DNA of 64,000 bases from Arthrobacter sp. PM3 (lineage in GTDB: Bacteria > Actinomycetota > Actinomycetes > Actinomycetales > Micrococcaceae). Where the stretch lies: positions 531,397 to 595,396 of the forward strand of contig NZ_CP022314.1 in the NCBI RefSeq assembly GCF_003352915.1, in the 5' to 3' direction. This document shows positions 50,103 to 59,612 of this stretch, in pieces. The notes below the pieces were generated by a model, which ran no database searches, was not told where the DNA came from, and was given only the letters and a program-made list of their open reading frames with translations. Each line of letters opens with the position of its first letter. Position 1 is the first letter of the stretch. Made by a program: the position numbers and the translations under genes.

Positions 50103-53029
50103 CCTTTCGACCCGCGCCGTTACGTGCAGGGGCGGCTCTCGCCGCCGTCTTCATCGCGGCGCGGGTCGTCTACCGAATCCTCTTCAACGGGGCGGGCACC
50201 GGGGAACCGGTTCTGCTGAACCTGCCGCCGGTGCCGCTGCCTCCCCCGTTCGCCCATGTGGTCCTCCTCGGTCCGGTCACGGCGCCCGGCCTCTGGGCTG
50301 CCGTCCTGTCCGCCGTGCCGATCGCCGCGATGATCCTCGGCTTCGGCCTGCTCAACGCCTGCGTCGACGTGGCCCGCGGCTTCCGGCACCTGGCCCGCGG
50401 CGGCCCCCTGCAGGGCACCGCCCGGACGCTCGTGGTGGCGTGGGCGGCGCTTCCGGCGCTCTCCGACGCCGTCTCCTCCGTACGCCTGGCGTTCCGGCTG
50501 CGGGGCGAACGCTTCGGAGCCCGAGCGCTGGTCCCCGTGCTCGAGCGCACCCTCGAACATGCCGGCCGCGTGGCCGCGGCCCTGGAATTGCGCGGCTTCG
50601 GCAGCCGCGCAGCCCACCAGCCCGCGGCCGACGCCGATGCACCGGTTCTCGTCCGGGACGCCCAGTTCCGCATTGGTGACGCACGGGTGCGCGTCACCGG
50701 ATTCACGCCCCCGGGCGGCTCAATCACGGTCATCACGGGGCCGACCGGCTCCGGCAAGTCCACGATCCTGCGCGGCATCGCGGGGCTGCTCTCCCATGTG
50801 GACGGCGGGGACATCTCCGGCACGGTGCGCGTCGCCGGGACGGACCGTGCCGCCACGCCGCCGCGCGATACCGCGCGCCGGATCGGCGTCGTCCTGCAGA
50901 ACCCCCGCACCGCCTTCGCCGCCACCCGGGTCCGGGACGAAATCGCTCTCGCACTCGAGCTGCGCGGCGTGGCGGCCGGCCCCGCCAAGATCCGGGCGCT
51001 GGACGCCGCGGAAAGAATCGGCGTGACAGCCCTGCTGGACCGGAACCTCAGCACCCTCTCGGCCGGTGAGGCAACGCTCGTGGCCATCGCCGCCGCCGTC
51101 GTGGACCACCCGGCCCTGCTCCTGGTTGACGAACCCCTCGCCGACCTCGACACCGCGGCCCGCGGACGCGTCATCGCAGTGCTCCACGCCCTCGCCCGCG
51201 ACGAGGGTGTCTGCGTCATCGTGGCGGAGCACCGGGCGGAAGCGCTCGTCCCCGTCGCCGACGCCTGGTGGACCCTCGACGGCGGCGCCCTGGTGCCGGG
51301 CATCGCGCCGACCCCACCGGCCGCTTCAGCCCCGGCTGCTGCCCACCCGATGCCCGTTCCGGACACGGAGCACGCGCCCGTGCTGACCGCGACAAGCCTC
51401 GCGGTACACCGTGCGGGCAAGCCGCTGGTGCGTGAGGCTTCGCTGACCCTGCACCGCGGTGAAGTGGTCGCCCTGGTGGGGCCGAACGGGGCCGGGAAGT
51501 CGTCCCTCCTGGTGGCGCTTGCCTTGGGACAGGGCACACCAGGTGACAGCGCGGCCGAGACAAAGACGCTCGACGGCGGCCGCGTCGCCCTCGTCCCGGA
51601 TGCCTCCGACGACCTTTTCACGAGGGACACGGTCGCGGCAGAGCTTCGAGCGGCCGAACGACGCCGGGACCGCACATCCCATCGTTCAAGCTGGCGTCGT
51701 TCAAACCGGCACCGCCCGGGGACTGAGCATGTCCCGCCCATGTCCGCGGAAGCGCGCCTTGGACGCCTTCGGGGCGACGTCCGGATGCCGATCGGCCACG
51801 AGCACCCGCGGGACCTCTCCGCCGGGGAGCGCAGAATCCTGGCGATTGCGCTGCAGACCATGGACGATCCCCAGGTTCTCCTGATCGACGAGCCGACCCG
51901 CGGGCTCGATGCCGAGGCACGCACGGCGGTCGCGGCGGCGCTGCGGGCCGCGGCGGAAGACGGCGCGGCGGTCCTGATCGCCACCCACGACCTCGATTTT
52001 GCCCGCGGCCTCGGCGCCCGGATCCTCCCGATGTGCGACGGCGTCGCCCCCTCGTCTGTGGCCGAAACTGTCACAGCCGGGGCCAGCACAGCGCGAAGCA
52101 CCACAACGCAACCTGTCGCCGCACGCAGCGTCACGACACTGCCCGTTGCGGGGCCGCGGCTCCCCGGCCGGCAGCCGGAGAATCCCGGCGCGGCAGTGAA
52201 AGCCCCCCGCATCCGGCTGCCCCGGGGCGTGGAGTTCGCAGTGCTCGCTGCCGCGAACCTGGTGGCCCTGGCCGCGTTCTGCTGGCCGCTGCTCGCAGCA
52301 GCCCTCCCGGGGGACGCCGCCGCGGCCCTCCCCTACGCGGCCATGGCCATCGCGCCGGTTGCCGCGGTCGCCGTCGTGGTTTCCCTGGACGGCTCGGTCC
52401 GCTCCGCGCACACGGTGGCGCTGCTCGGCGTGCTGGCCGCCATCGGCTCGGCCGTGCGGGTGGCCAGCACCGGCGTCGGCGGTGTGGAGGCGGTCTTTAT
52501 CCTGCTGATCCTGGCCGGCCGCGCCTTCGGTGCCCGTTTCGGCCTGCTCCTCGGCGCGGCCACCATCGCCGTGTCGAGCGTCGTGTGGGGCGGCATTGGG
52601 CCCTGGACGCCGTTCCAGATCTTCGCCTGCGCGTGGGTGGGCGCCGGGGCGGGCCTGCTCCCCCGCCGGGTGCGCGGCAAAGCCGAGCTATGGATGCTGT
52701 GCGGCTACGGGGCGCTGGCGTCCTACGCGTTCGGCCTGCTGACCAACCTGTGGTTCTGGCCGTTCGCGGTCGGCGCCGGCACCGGCATCTCCTACGTGCC
52801 CGGCGCGCCCCTGTCCACCAACCTCAGCAGCTTCCTGCTCTACTCGCTCCTGACCTCGACCGCCGGATGGGACACGCTCCGTGCCATCACGACGATCGTC
52901 GGCATCACCCTGGTGGGGCGGGCCATTCTCGCCGCCCTCCGGCGGGTGAAGCCGGTCACCAGCCAGGGAGGGCAGGTCGCCCAGGCCCAACCCAGCCAGG
53001 ACAGGGACCGGCTTCAACTCACACCTTGA
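50099..53029 (+). CDS. Single-chain ECF transporter, fused T-A-A-S modules (putative cobalamin importer)
   Basis: 976 residues. Module order: EcfT-like membrane domain at 1-185 (ending LELRGFGSR); ATPase 1 with Walker A GPTGSGKST near 214, LSAGEA signature and LLLVDEPLADLD; ATPase 2 with Walker A GPNGAGKSS near 460, LSAGERR signature and VLLIDEPTRGLD; and an S-component of about six helices from 700 to the end (NLVALAAFCWPLLAAALPG, GRAFGARFGLLLGAATIAVSS). ATPase 2 has Asp where the Q-loop Gln is expected (VPDASDD) and an Arg/His/Ser-rich insert near 525-550. Coupled to the DUF4430 lipoprotein and convergent with metH, it probably imports cobalamin. Its 3' end overlaps metH by 11 bp. Confidence 0.85.
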   Translation: MTFRPAPLRAGAALAAVFIAARVVYRILFNGAGTGEPVLLNLPPVPLPPPFAHVVLLGPVTAPGLWAAVLSAVPIAAMILGFGLLNACVDVARGFRHLARGGPLQGTARTLVVAWAALPALSDAVSSVRLAFRLRGERFGARALVPVLERTLEHAGRVAAALELRGFGSRAAHQPAADADAPVLVRDAQFRIGDARVRVTGFTPPGGSITVITGPTGSGKSTILRGIAGLLSHVDGGDISGTVRVAGTDRAATPPRDTARRIGVVLQNPRTAFAATRVRDEIALALELRGVAAGPAKIRALDAAERIGVTALLDRNLSTLSAGEATLVAIAAAVVDHPALLLVDEPLADLDTAARGRVIAVLHALARDEGVCVIVAEHRAEALVPVADAWWTLDGGALVPGIAPTPPAASAPAAAHPMPVPDTEHAPVLTATSLAVHRAGKPLVREASLTLHRGEVVALVGPNGAGKSSLLVALALGQGTPGDSAAETKTLDGGRVALVPDASDDLFTRDTVAAELRAAERRRDRTSHRSSWRRSNRHRPGTEHVPPMSAEARLGRLRGDVRMPIGHEHPRDLSAGERRILAIALQTMDDPQVLLIDEPTRGLDAEARTAVAAALRAAAEDGAAVLIATHDLDFARGLGARILPMCDGVAPSSVAETVTAGASTARSTTTQPVAARSVTTLPVAGPRLPGRQPENPGAAVKAPRIRLPRGVEFAVLAAANLVALAAFCWPLLAAALPGDAAAALPYAAMAIAPVAAVAVVVSLDGSVRSAHTVALLGVLAAIGSAVRVASTGVGGVEAVFILLILAGRAFGARFGLLLGAATIAVSSVVWGGIGPWTPFQIFACAWVGAGAGLLPRRVRGKAELWMLCGYGALASYAFGLLTNLWFWPFAVGAGTGISYVPGAPLSTNLSSFLLYSLLTSTAGWDTLRAITTIVGITLVGRAILAALRRVKPVTSQGGQVAQAQPSQDRDRLQLTP

Positions 53030-56000
53030 AGTACTTCGCCTCCGGGTGGTGGAACACGAACGCGTCGGTGGACTGCTCGGGGTGCAGCATCAGCTCATCA
53101 CTCAGGACCACGCCCATCCGCTCCGGACGCAGCAGTTCCGTCACCTTGCGGCGGTCCTCCATGTCCGGGCACGCCGGGTAGCCGAGCGAGAACCGTGCGC
53201 CGCGGTAGTCCAACTTGAACAAGCCGGCCTTGTCCTTCGGCTCCTCGGCCGCGAACCCCAGCTCGGAACGGATGCGTGCGTGCCAGAACTCCGCCAGCGC
53301 CTCGGTCAGCTGCATGACCAAGCCGTTGAGCTCGTAGTAGTCCCGGTAGTGGTTCCCCTTGAACAGCTCGGCCGTCACCTCATCGATCTTGTTGCCGGCG
53401 GTGACCAGCTGCACCGGCAGGACGTCGATCTGCCCCGATTCGCGCGAGCGCACAAAGTCCGCGAGGCACAGGTGCCGGTCCCGGCGCTGGCGCGGGAAGT
53501 CGAAACGCAGCCGCTCGGTGCCGATCGGACCGTCTGATCCGCCGTCGGGGGCGAGCAGGCCCGGGGTGCCGAGGACGCCGTCGCGGTCCTCGCCGTGGTG
53601 CAGCACCACCACCTGTTCCCCTTCGGAGACCACCGGGAAGTAGCCGTACGCGACCGACGCGTCGAGCATGCCCTCGCCGAGGATGCGGTCCAGCCAGTAC
53701 CGCAGGCGCGGCCGGCCCTCGCGTTCCACGAGCTCCTCGTAAGAGGCGCCGTCCTCGCCGCGGCCGGGCTTGAGCCCCCACTGCCCCATGAAGGTGGCGC
53801 GTTCGTCGAGGAACGTAGCGTAGTCGTGGAGCGCGACGCCGCGCACAATGCGCGTGCCCCAGTACGGCGGCGACGGCACGCGGTTGTCGGTGGCGACGTC
53901 GGAACGGCCGGGCATCGCCTCCGGCTCGGTGACCGTGAACTTCGGCCCTCCCTTATGGATCCGCTTCTTCAGCGGCGGAAGGCCGACGGCGTCGGGATCG
54001 GCGCCGCGGGCCACCTGCACCAGGGGTTCCATGAGTGTCAGGCCCTCAAAGGCGTCCTTGGCGTACCTGACGGTGCCTTCAAACTGCTCCGCAAGGTCCT
54101 GCTCCACGTAGGCGCGGGTCAGGGCTGCGCCGCCGAGGATGATTGGCCACTTCTTCGCGAGCCCCCGGGACTGCAGTTCGGCGAGGTTCTCCTTCATCAC
54201 CACCGTGGACTTCACGAGCAGGCCCGACATGCCGATCACGTCCGCGTCGTGCTCTTCGGCCGCGGCAATGATCTCGGCGATCCCCTGCTTGATGCCGATG
54301 TTGACCACTTTGTAGCCGTTGTTGGTGAGGATGATGTCCACCAGGTTCTTGCCGATATCGTGCACATCGCCGCGCACGGTGGCGATCACCATGGTGCCCT
54401 TGCCCGACGCATCCGACTTCTCCATGTGCGGCTCGAGCAAAGCCACCGCGTTCTTCATCACCTCGGCGGACTGCAGCACGAAGGGCAGCTGCATTTCGCC
54501 CGCGCCGAAGCGCTCACCCACAACTTTCATGCCTTCGAGCAGCTGGTCGTTGATGATGCCGAGCGGGGTCATGCCCTCGGCCCGCGCCAGGTCGAGGTCC
54601 TCTTCAAGGCCCTTGCCCTCGCCGTCGATGATGCGCCGCTGCAGGCGTTCGCCGGTGGGCAGCGCCGCGAGTTCCGCGGCGCGCTGGTCCTTCAGCGCTG
54701 CGGTGTCGACGCCGGCGAACAGGTCCAGCATGCTGGCCAGGGGATCGTACGTGACGTTGCCGTCGGCGTCGTATTCGCGGCGGTCCCAGACGAGGTCCAG
54801 GGCCACCTTGCGCTGCTCCTCCGGCAGTGAGGCGAGCGGCACGATCTTGGCGGCGTCGATGATGCCGCTGGTCAGGCCCGCCTGCACGGCCTCGTGCAGG
54901 AACACCGAGTTCAGGACCATGCGCGCCGCCGGGTTCAGGCCGAAGGACACGTTGGAGACGCCGAGGGTGGTCTGGATGCCGGGGTACTTCGTGGTGATCT
55001 GGCGGATGGCCTCGATCGTTTCGATGCCGTCCCGGCGGGTTTCTTCCTGGCCGGTGGCGATGGGGAACGTGAGGGCGTCAACGATGATGTCCTCGACGCA
55101 CATCCCCCATTCGCCCACCAGGGCGTCGACGAGGCGCGAGGCGATGGCCACCTTACCGTCGGTGGTGCGGGCCTGGCCGTGCTCGTCGATGGTCAGGGCG
55201 ATCACGGCCGTGCCGTGTTCCTTCACGAGCGGCATGATGCGCGCGAAGCGGCTGTCCGGGCCGTCGCCGTCCTCGTAGTTGACGGAGTTGACCACCGGGC
55301 GTCCGCCGATGAGTTCGAGCCCGGCCCGCAGGACGGGCGGTTCGGTGGAGTCGATGACGAGCGGGAGCGTGGAGGCCGACGCGAAACGTGAGACGACCTC
55401 CTTGATGTCGGCCGCGCCGTCGCGCCCCACGTAGTCGATGCAGACGTCGAGCAGGTGTGCGCCGACGCGGACCTGCTCACGGGCGATATCGACGCAGTCG
55501 TCCCAGCGCTCTTCCAGCATCGCCTGGCGGAACGCCTTCGAACCGTTCGCGTTGGTGCGCTCGCCAATGGCGAGGTACGCGGACTCCTGGTCGAAATTCA
55601 CGTGGTGGTAGAGGGACGCGATGCCTGCTTCACGCTCGGTGGGGAGGCGTTCGCCGTCGGCGCCCCTCCCGCCGCTGGTGACGGCCACGCTGTCGCGCAA
55701 GGGCGCAAGACGTTCGACGACGGCGGCCATGTGCTCCGGCGTCGTACCGCAACACCCGCCGACGAGCCCCAGGCCGAATTCCCGCACGAACTGCTCGTGC
55801 GCGGCGGCGAGTTCGGTGGGTGATAGCGGATAGTGCGCGCCGTTGGCGCCAAGGATCGGCAGGCCGGCGTTGGGCATGCAGGCGATCGCGACGGAGGACT
55901 GCTTGGACAGGTGGCGCAGGTGCTCGCTCATCTCGTCCGGGCCGGTGGCGCAGTTCAGGCCGATGGCGTCGACGCCGAGCGGCTCCAGCGCCGTGAGCGC

Positions 56001-56669
56001 GGCGCCGATCTCGGAGCCCATCAGCATAGTGCCCGTGGTTTCCACGGTCACCTCGACGAAGATGGGGAGCCGGATGCCGCGGGCCACGATCGCCTGCTTG
56101 CAGCCGTTGACGGCGGCCTTGGTCTGCAGGAGGTCCTGGCTGGTCTCGATGAGGAAGGCATCCGCTCCCCCGTCGATGAGGCCCTCGGCCTGCAGGGCGA
56201 AGGTCTGCTTGAGGTAGTCGTAGCTGGTGTGCCCGAGGCTGGGGAGCTTGGTGCCCGGTCCCATCGAGCCCAGGACCCACCGCATCCGTCCGTCGGTTTT
56301 CTCCGCCGCCTCGGCGCGCTCCCTGGCGATCTCCGCGCCCTTGCGGGCGAGCTCCTCAATCCGGCTGTCGATGCCGTAGTCGGAGAGGTTGGACCAGTTC
56401 GCGCCGAAGGTGTTGGTTTCGACCGCGTCGATGCCCGTGGCGAAGTAGGCATCGTGGATGTCCCCGATGACGTCCGGGCGGGTGTCGTTGAGGATCTCGT
56501 TGCAGCCCTCCAGGTTCTGGAAGTCGGCCTCGAGCGAGAGTTCCCGGCCCTGCAGCATGGTGCCCATCGCCCCGTCGGCAATGACCACCCGGTGGTTCAC
56601 CGCATCCAGGAGCGCCTGGGCGCGTGCAGGACGGGGGACGGATTCGATGTCGAGCGCATAACGAGGCAT
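53019..56669 (-). CDS. metH: Cobalamin-dependent methionine synthase
   Basis: 1216 residues, full length. Order: homocysteine domain with zinc motif GGCCGTTPEH near 307; pterin-binding domain (SKAFRQAMLEERWDDCVDIAREQVRVGAHLLDVCIDYVGRDG, VIDSTEPPVLRAGLE); cobalamin cap and B12 domain with DVHDIGKNLV near 766 (axial His); and a C-terminal S-adenosylmethionine activation domain ending with the HPEAKYF segment. It transfers methyl from 5-methyl-THF to homocysteine. The ATG at 56669 is preceded at 6 nt by TAGTCT and no Shine-Dalgarno, so it is probably leaderless. Confidence 0.96.
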   Translation of the reverse strand: MPRYALDIESVPRPARAQALLDAVNHRVVIADGAMGTMLQGRELSLEADFQNLEGCNEILNDTRPDVIGDIHDAYFATGIDAVETNTFGANWSNLSDYGIDSRIEELARKGAEIARERAEAAEKTDGRMRWVLGSMGPGTKLPSLGHTSYDYLKQTFALQAEGLIDGGADAFLIETSQDLLQTKAAVNGCKQAIVARGIRLPIFVEVTVETTGTMLMGSEIGAALTALEPLGVDAIGLNCATGPDEMSEHLRHLSKQSSVAIACMPNAGLPILGANGAHYPLSPTELAAAHEQFVREFGLGLVGGCCGTTPEHMAAVVERLAPLRDSVAVTSGGRGADGERLPTEREAGIASLYHHVNFDQESAYLAIGERTNANGSKAFRQAMLEERWDDCVDIAREQVRVGAHLLDVCIDYVGRDGAADIKEVVSRFASASTLPLVIDSTEPPVLRAGLELIGGRPVVNSVNYEDGDGPDSRFARIMPLVKEHGTAVIALTIDEHGQARTTDGKVAIASRLVDALVGEWGMCVEDIIVDALTFPIATGQEETRRDGIETIEAIRQITTKYPGIQTTLGVSNVSFGLNPAARMVLNSVFLHEAVQAGLTSGIIDAAKIVPLASLPEEQRKVALDLVWDRREYDADGNVTYDPLASMLDLFAGVDTAALKDQRAAELAALPTGERLQRRIIDGEGKGLEEDLDLARAEGMTPLGIINDQLLEGMKVVGERFGAGEMQLPFVLQSAEVMKNAVALLEPHMEKSDASGKGTMVIATVRGDVHDIGKNLVDIILTNNGYKVVNIGIKQGIAEIIAAAEEHDADVIGMSGLLVKSTVVMKENLAELQSRGLAKKWPIILGGAALTRAYVEQDLAEQFEGTVRYAKDAFEGLTLMEPLVQVARGADPDAVGLPPLKKRIHKGGPKFTVTEPEAMPGRSDVATDNRVPSPPYWGTRIVRGVALHDYATFLDERATFMGQWGLKPGRGEDGASYEELVEREGRPRLRYWLDRILGEGMLDASVAYGYFPVVSEGEQVVVLHHGEDRDGVLGTPGLLAPDGGSDGPIGTERLRFDFPRQRRDRHLCLADFVRSRESGQIDVLPVQLVTAGNKIDEVTAELFKGNHYRDYYELNGLVMQLTEALAEFWHARIRSELGFAAEEPKDKAGLFKLDYRGARFSLGYPACPDMEDRRKVTELLRPERMGVVLSDELMLHPEQSTDAFVFHHPEAKYFKV

Positions 56670-56675
56670 ATCAAC

Positions 56676-56681
56676 AGACTA
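56676..56681 (-). promoter_or_regulatory. -10 box of leaderless metH
   Basis: TAGTCT on the minus strand ends 6 nt before the ATG. The rest of the 287-bp gap (56670-56956) shows no riboswitch-like conserved elements and no gene. Confidence 0.5.
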
Positions 56682-56956
56682 CGTGCGGGGCCCTGTGCGG
56701 GGCGCTGTGTTGCGTCTGTGCTACGGCCGGGGCGGGCTTCCTGGGACCCTCCGTGGGGCTCGGCCGCGGGGGTGCGCACCGCCCGACAATGCCTAAAGCT
56801 GATAGCGGAGACTATGACAAATTGAACTCTGCGCATCTCGTCAGATGAATCCACGGGCGTGTCATGTGTCCTGCGCTGCGCGGAAGAACTCTTCGCGGGG
56901 TAAGGTTCGATCCGAATCTAGGACGTTGACTCAGGTCAGCAGGTCAATGGGGGGAA

Positions 56957-57565
56957 ATGAAAAGAGCAGCACGCAAACTTGTGGGAGTGGCTCTGGCTGT
57001 CCCGATTCTTCTCGGTGGATTCGCTATTCCGGCTGACGCCGCAGTCCTGCCAGCACCGCCGAGTTCTGCTAATGGCAAGACCCCCTCTCAGATCGACAAG
57101 ACGTTTGCCTCTGTCCGGGCCAAGCACCCGTTCCTGGGCGCGGCGTCCGGCAGCGTTATTTGGTATTCGATGGGCGCCGTCAAGACTTACAAGGGCGGTG
57201 CCATCGTCTGGAGCATATGGTTTGGCACGAAAATCATCACATCTGCCGGTATGCGCGATGCCTATCTTCGGCTGGGAGGACCCGACGGGATTGGCCTGCC
57301 GACTTCCGCAGAGACCAAGCTCAAGGGAGGGACGATCCAATCCTTCACAATCGGCGATCTCTACTGGTCGCCGAAGGGCGGCGCTCACATGGTTGCCAGC
57401 GAGATTCCTTGGAAGGGCCTGGGCGGGGTGAAGGGGCGGCTGGGCTACCCAACGTCGGACAAAATCAACAACGGAGCCAACCGCTGGTTCCAAAAGTTCG
57501 AGGGCGGCATGATTTACACAGACTGGTTCGCCCGCTCCCCCTACAAGATTGTCTACAAGAAGTAG
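56957..57565 (+). CDS. Secreted LGFP-repeat protein
   Basis: 202 residues with a Sec signal peptide (ARKLVGVALAVPILLGGFAIPADAA). The mature part has LGFP-type repeats: HPFLGAASGSVIWYSMGAVKTYKGGAIVWS, LGGPDGIGLPTSAETKLKGGTIQSFTIGDLYWSPKGGAHMV and KGRLGYPTSDKINNGANRWFQKFEGGMIYTD. LGFP repeats attach proteins to the actinobacterial cell wall. No catalytic domain is joined, so it may be a free wall-binding or scaffold protein. A GGGGGGAA ribosome site precedes ATG 56957. Confidence 0.83.
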   Translation: MKRAARKLVGVALAVPILLGGFAIPADAAVLPAPPSSANGKTPSQIDKTFASVRAKHPFLGAASGSVIWYSMGAVKTYKGGAIVWSIWFGTKIITSAGMRDAYLRLGGPDGIGLPTSAETKLKGGTIQSFTIGDLYWSPKGGAHMVASEIPWKGLGGVKGRLGYPTSDKINNGANRWFQKFEGGMIYTDWFARSPYKIVYKK

Positions 57566-57628
57566 CTGCAACACGGCCGCCAGCAGACTCGTGTAGGTCT
57601 CCGAAGGGTGCAGCCTACGAGGTCATGA

Positions 57629-58010
57629 TCAAGGACGCGTGGCCGGCATTGGTCCTGGACGGAACGGAGGCGGACGATCCGTTCTGGATCGCCCGCCTCC
57701 GTCCGCCCCACATGGACCGAGCGCTAGCTTAGGAACGAGTGTTTCCGGGTCCAGCGCAACGTCGGAAACGGTCTGAACGAACCGCTTAATGCGTGGGTCT
57801 GCGTTGGGGCCGAACACCGATCCAGGCAGCCCCTGCTGGCATACAGCACCGTCTTCCATGAACACGACCCCGTCTGCAACGTCGCGGCCCAGCTTCATTT
57901 CGTGGGTGAGGATCACCATGGTCGTCAGTCCCTGCTGGCTCGGGCCTCGGAGCACGACTCGCCGACGCTGCTGTTCCACCTGGTTGTGAGTACTGGATCT
58001 CGGCAGGGGT
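57629..58010 (-). pseudogene. Remnant of an amino-acid ABC transporter ATPase (GlnQ/HisP type)
   Basis: In one frame, residues corresponding to 57931-57770 read LTTMVILTHEMKLGRDVADGVVFMEDGAVCQQGLPGSVFG, the H-loop and C-terminal part of polar amino-acid ATPases. Just upstream (57990-58010) the D-loop equivalent (RDPVLTTRW) is in another frame, so at least one frameshift has occurred, and Walker A and the signature motif are not recognisable. The reading frame also runs past the normal end. It is a decayed fragment, with no permease gene nearby. Confidence 0.6.
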
Positions 58011-58248
58011 TCTCCGGCCCAGCCCGGTGGCCGCAGCCGAACCGCTCGAGCATCCTCGCGCCGAGGCGCGACCGGAGACGTTCAACCGGCTGGCGCGCGG
58101 CTTCCCGACGGCCGGTGCACTGCGCTTGAAGCGCACCGTGGAGCCACCGAAATGCGGACATGTCCGCGAGGGTCAAACACGGCCTCGTGCGTGTTCGTCC
58201 AGTTGGAGTACACCCCAACCTGACGTCAGACCCGTCTCCCGATGGCTG

Positions 58249-58510
58249 TCAGGATAGGGTGGAAATCGCTATTTTTGGGCACAGCCGTGAGAATGTCATA
58301 GATTTCAACCTGACAACCCTCCGATGCGATATCAGGCCAGCCGCGGCCCGATGCCACCCGCTCAGCGAAAGCTCGCAATCGGGATAAAAGTCGCGGTATG
58401 CAGGGTCGAGAAACTGAAACGGGGCCAGGTTCGGTCCGCCATCGCCGATGTGTTCGTTCGTGGCCAAGAGATCTTGGTACTGGTCGCGCTGAAAGCAACG
58501 CCGTCCGCAA
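58249..58510 (-). pseudogene. Remnant of a MmyB-type XRE regulator ligand domain
   Basis: One frame (58467-58370) reads GGPNLAPFQFLDPAYRDFYPD, matching the conserved PNL.RF.FLDP.ARDFYPDWE segment of the MmyB-like ligand domain. The continuation (LRAFAERVASGRGWPD) is in a second frame, so there is a frameshift and the N-terminal HTH is gone. It is part of a 988-bp degraded stretch (57566-58553); the rest shows no gene I can support. Confidence 0.5.
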
Positions 58511-58553
58511 TCCGCGGCGCGGGCAAGGCAGATGAGCTGAGTCCGCTCTGTGG

Positions 58554-59489
58554 CTAAGGCGCAGGCTGCAGTTGGGTTTGGAGTTCTTCCAGCGTCGGAG
58601 GGTTTGCGCCCGGGCGCCGCACGGTGATGGCGGCGGCCATGGAGGCTGTGCGGCCCAGCTGTTCCAGGACGGCCGGCGCGAAGCCGTCGGTCCCGCGGGT
58701 CAGGAGGCCCAGGATCAGGGCTGCCATGTACGAGTCTCCGGCGCCTATCGTGTCAGCGACCCTGGATTTCACGGACGGAACGTTCAGCTGTGCCGCATGT
58801 GTGGCGAGCAGTGAACCCTGGGCGCCTTGGGTGATGACGGCCAGCCCGGCACCCAGCCCCAGCAGGTGCGCCGCGGTGTCCTCCAGATCCTTCCGGGGGT
58901 AGAGCCAGTGCGCGTCCTCGTCGCTGAGCTTGACGACGTCCGTCAGCTGAACGAGGTCTTCGAAGATGGCCGCTGCCTCGGCGTGGCTGCCGAGCAGGGC
59001 GGGCCTGATGTTGGGGTCATAGGTGATCGTGCATTCGTGGCGGCACTGCTGCAGGAATGATTTGACCGCGCCTGCCCCCGGTGCGAGAAAGGTGGCGATC
59101 GACCCGGTGTGCAGGACCTTCGGGCTGCAGGCGGGAGCGACCGGCTCCAGTGCCCAGGATATGTCGAAGTCGTAGGCGGCGGATCCGTCCGGGGCAAGCG
59201 TTGCTGTCGCCGACGCGGTTCTGCCCAGGGAATAGGAGCCGGGCAGGAGGGTGACGCCGGCACTGTGCAGGTGCTTTTCGATGGCGGCGCCGTGTGCGTC
59301 GTCGCCAATGGCGGTCAGCAGCCCGGTAGCGACGCCGAGCCGGCCAAGCCCGTAGGCGACGTTGGCGGGTGAGCCGCCAGGGTATTCGATCGTCCCCTCG
59401 GGCGAGGTGACGACGTCGATGAGCGCTTCTCCGACGACCACGACGTCCAGAAACGGCCGGGCTGGCCCGGGGGCCTCTAAATCGTGCAT
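58554..59489 (-). CDS. PfkB-family fructokinase (second fructan module)
   Basis: 311 residues. VVVVGEALIDVV, YPGGSPANVAYGLGRLG, ITYDPNIRPALLG and VADTIGAGDSYMAALI show a ribokinase-fold fructokinase with catalytic Asp near 252. It is a close paralogue of the copy at 41534. It is the last gene of the second fructan operon, 123 bp after GH32. Confidence 0.92.
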   Translation of the reverse strand: MHDLEAPGPARPFLDVVVVGEALIDVVTSPEGTIEYPGGSPANVAYGLGRLGVATGLLTAIGDDAHGAAIEKHLHSAGVTLLPGSYSLGRTASATATLAPDGSAAYDFDISWALEPVAPACSPKVLHTGSIATFLAPGAGAVKSFLQQCRHECTITYDPNIRPALLGSHAEAAAIFEDLVQLTDVVKLSDEDAHWLYPRKDLEDTAAHLLGLGAGLAVITQGAQGSLLATHAAQLNVPSVKSRVADTIGAGDSYMAALILGLLTRGTDGFAPAVLEQLGRTASMAAAITVRRPGANPPTLEELQTQLQPAP

Positions 59490-59567
59490 GTCATGTCTCT
59501 CTTCAGGTGGGGTTCCGGGCCCGGGGTCGTGAACGCGAGCCCACGCCGGCGGGTGTGCTCGCGCCGT

Positions 59568-59590
59568 GGGGTCGGCGGGACCCCGACCCC
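59568..59590. terminator. Intergenic hairpin between GH32 and fructokinase
   Basis: GGGGTCGG (59568-59575) and CCGACCCC (59583-59590) form an 8-bp stem with a 7-nt loop; a second, imperfect GCGAGC/GCTCGC stem lies next to it at 59535-59562. They may act as processing or partial termination sites within the operon. Confidence 0.5.
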
Positions 59591-59612
59591 TGGACCGGCA
59601 ATCCCTGGACTG

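Noticed and set aside
56670..56956. Riboswitch (cobalamin or SAM) before metH
   Set aside because: No conserved core is visible and the TAGTCT box implies transcription starts at the ATG.
57786..58136. 116-residue minus-strand frame as an intact gene
   Set aside because: Its sequence is an out-of-frame reading across the decayed ABC ATPase; no start signal or domain supports it.
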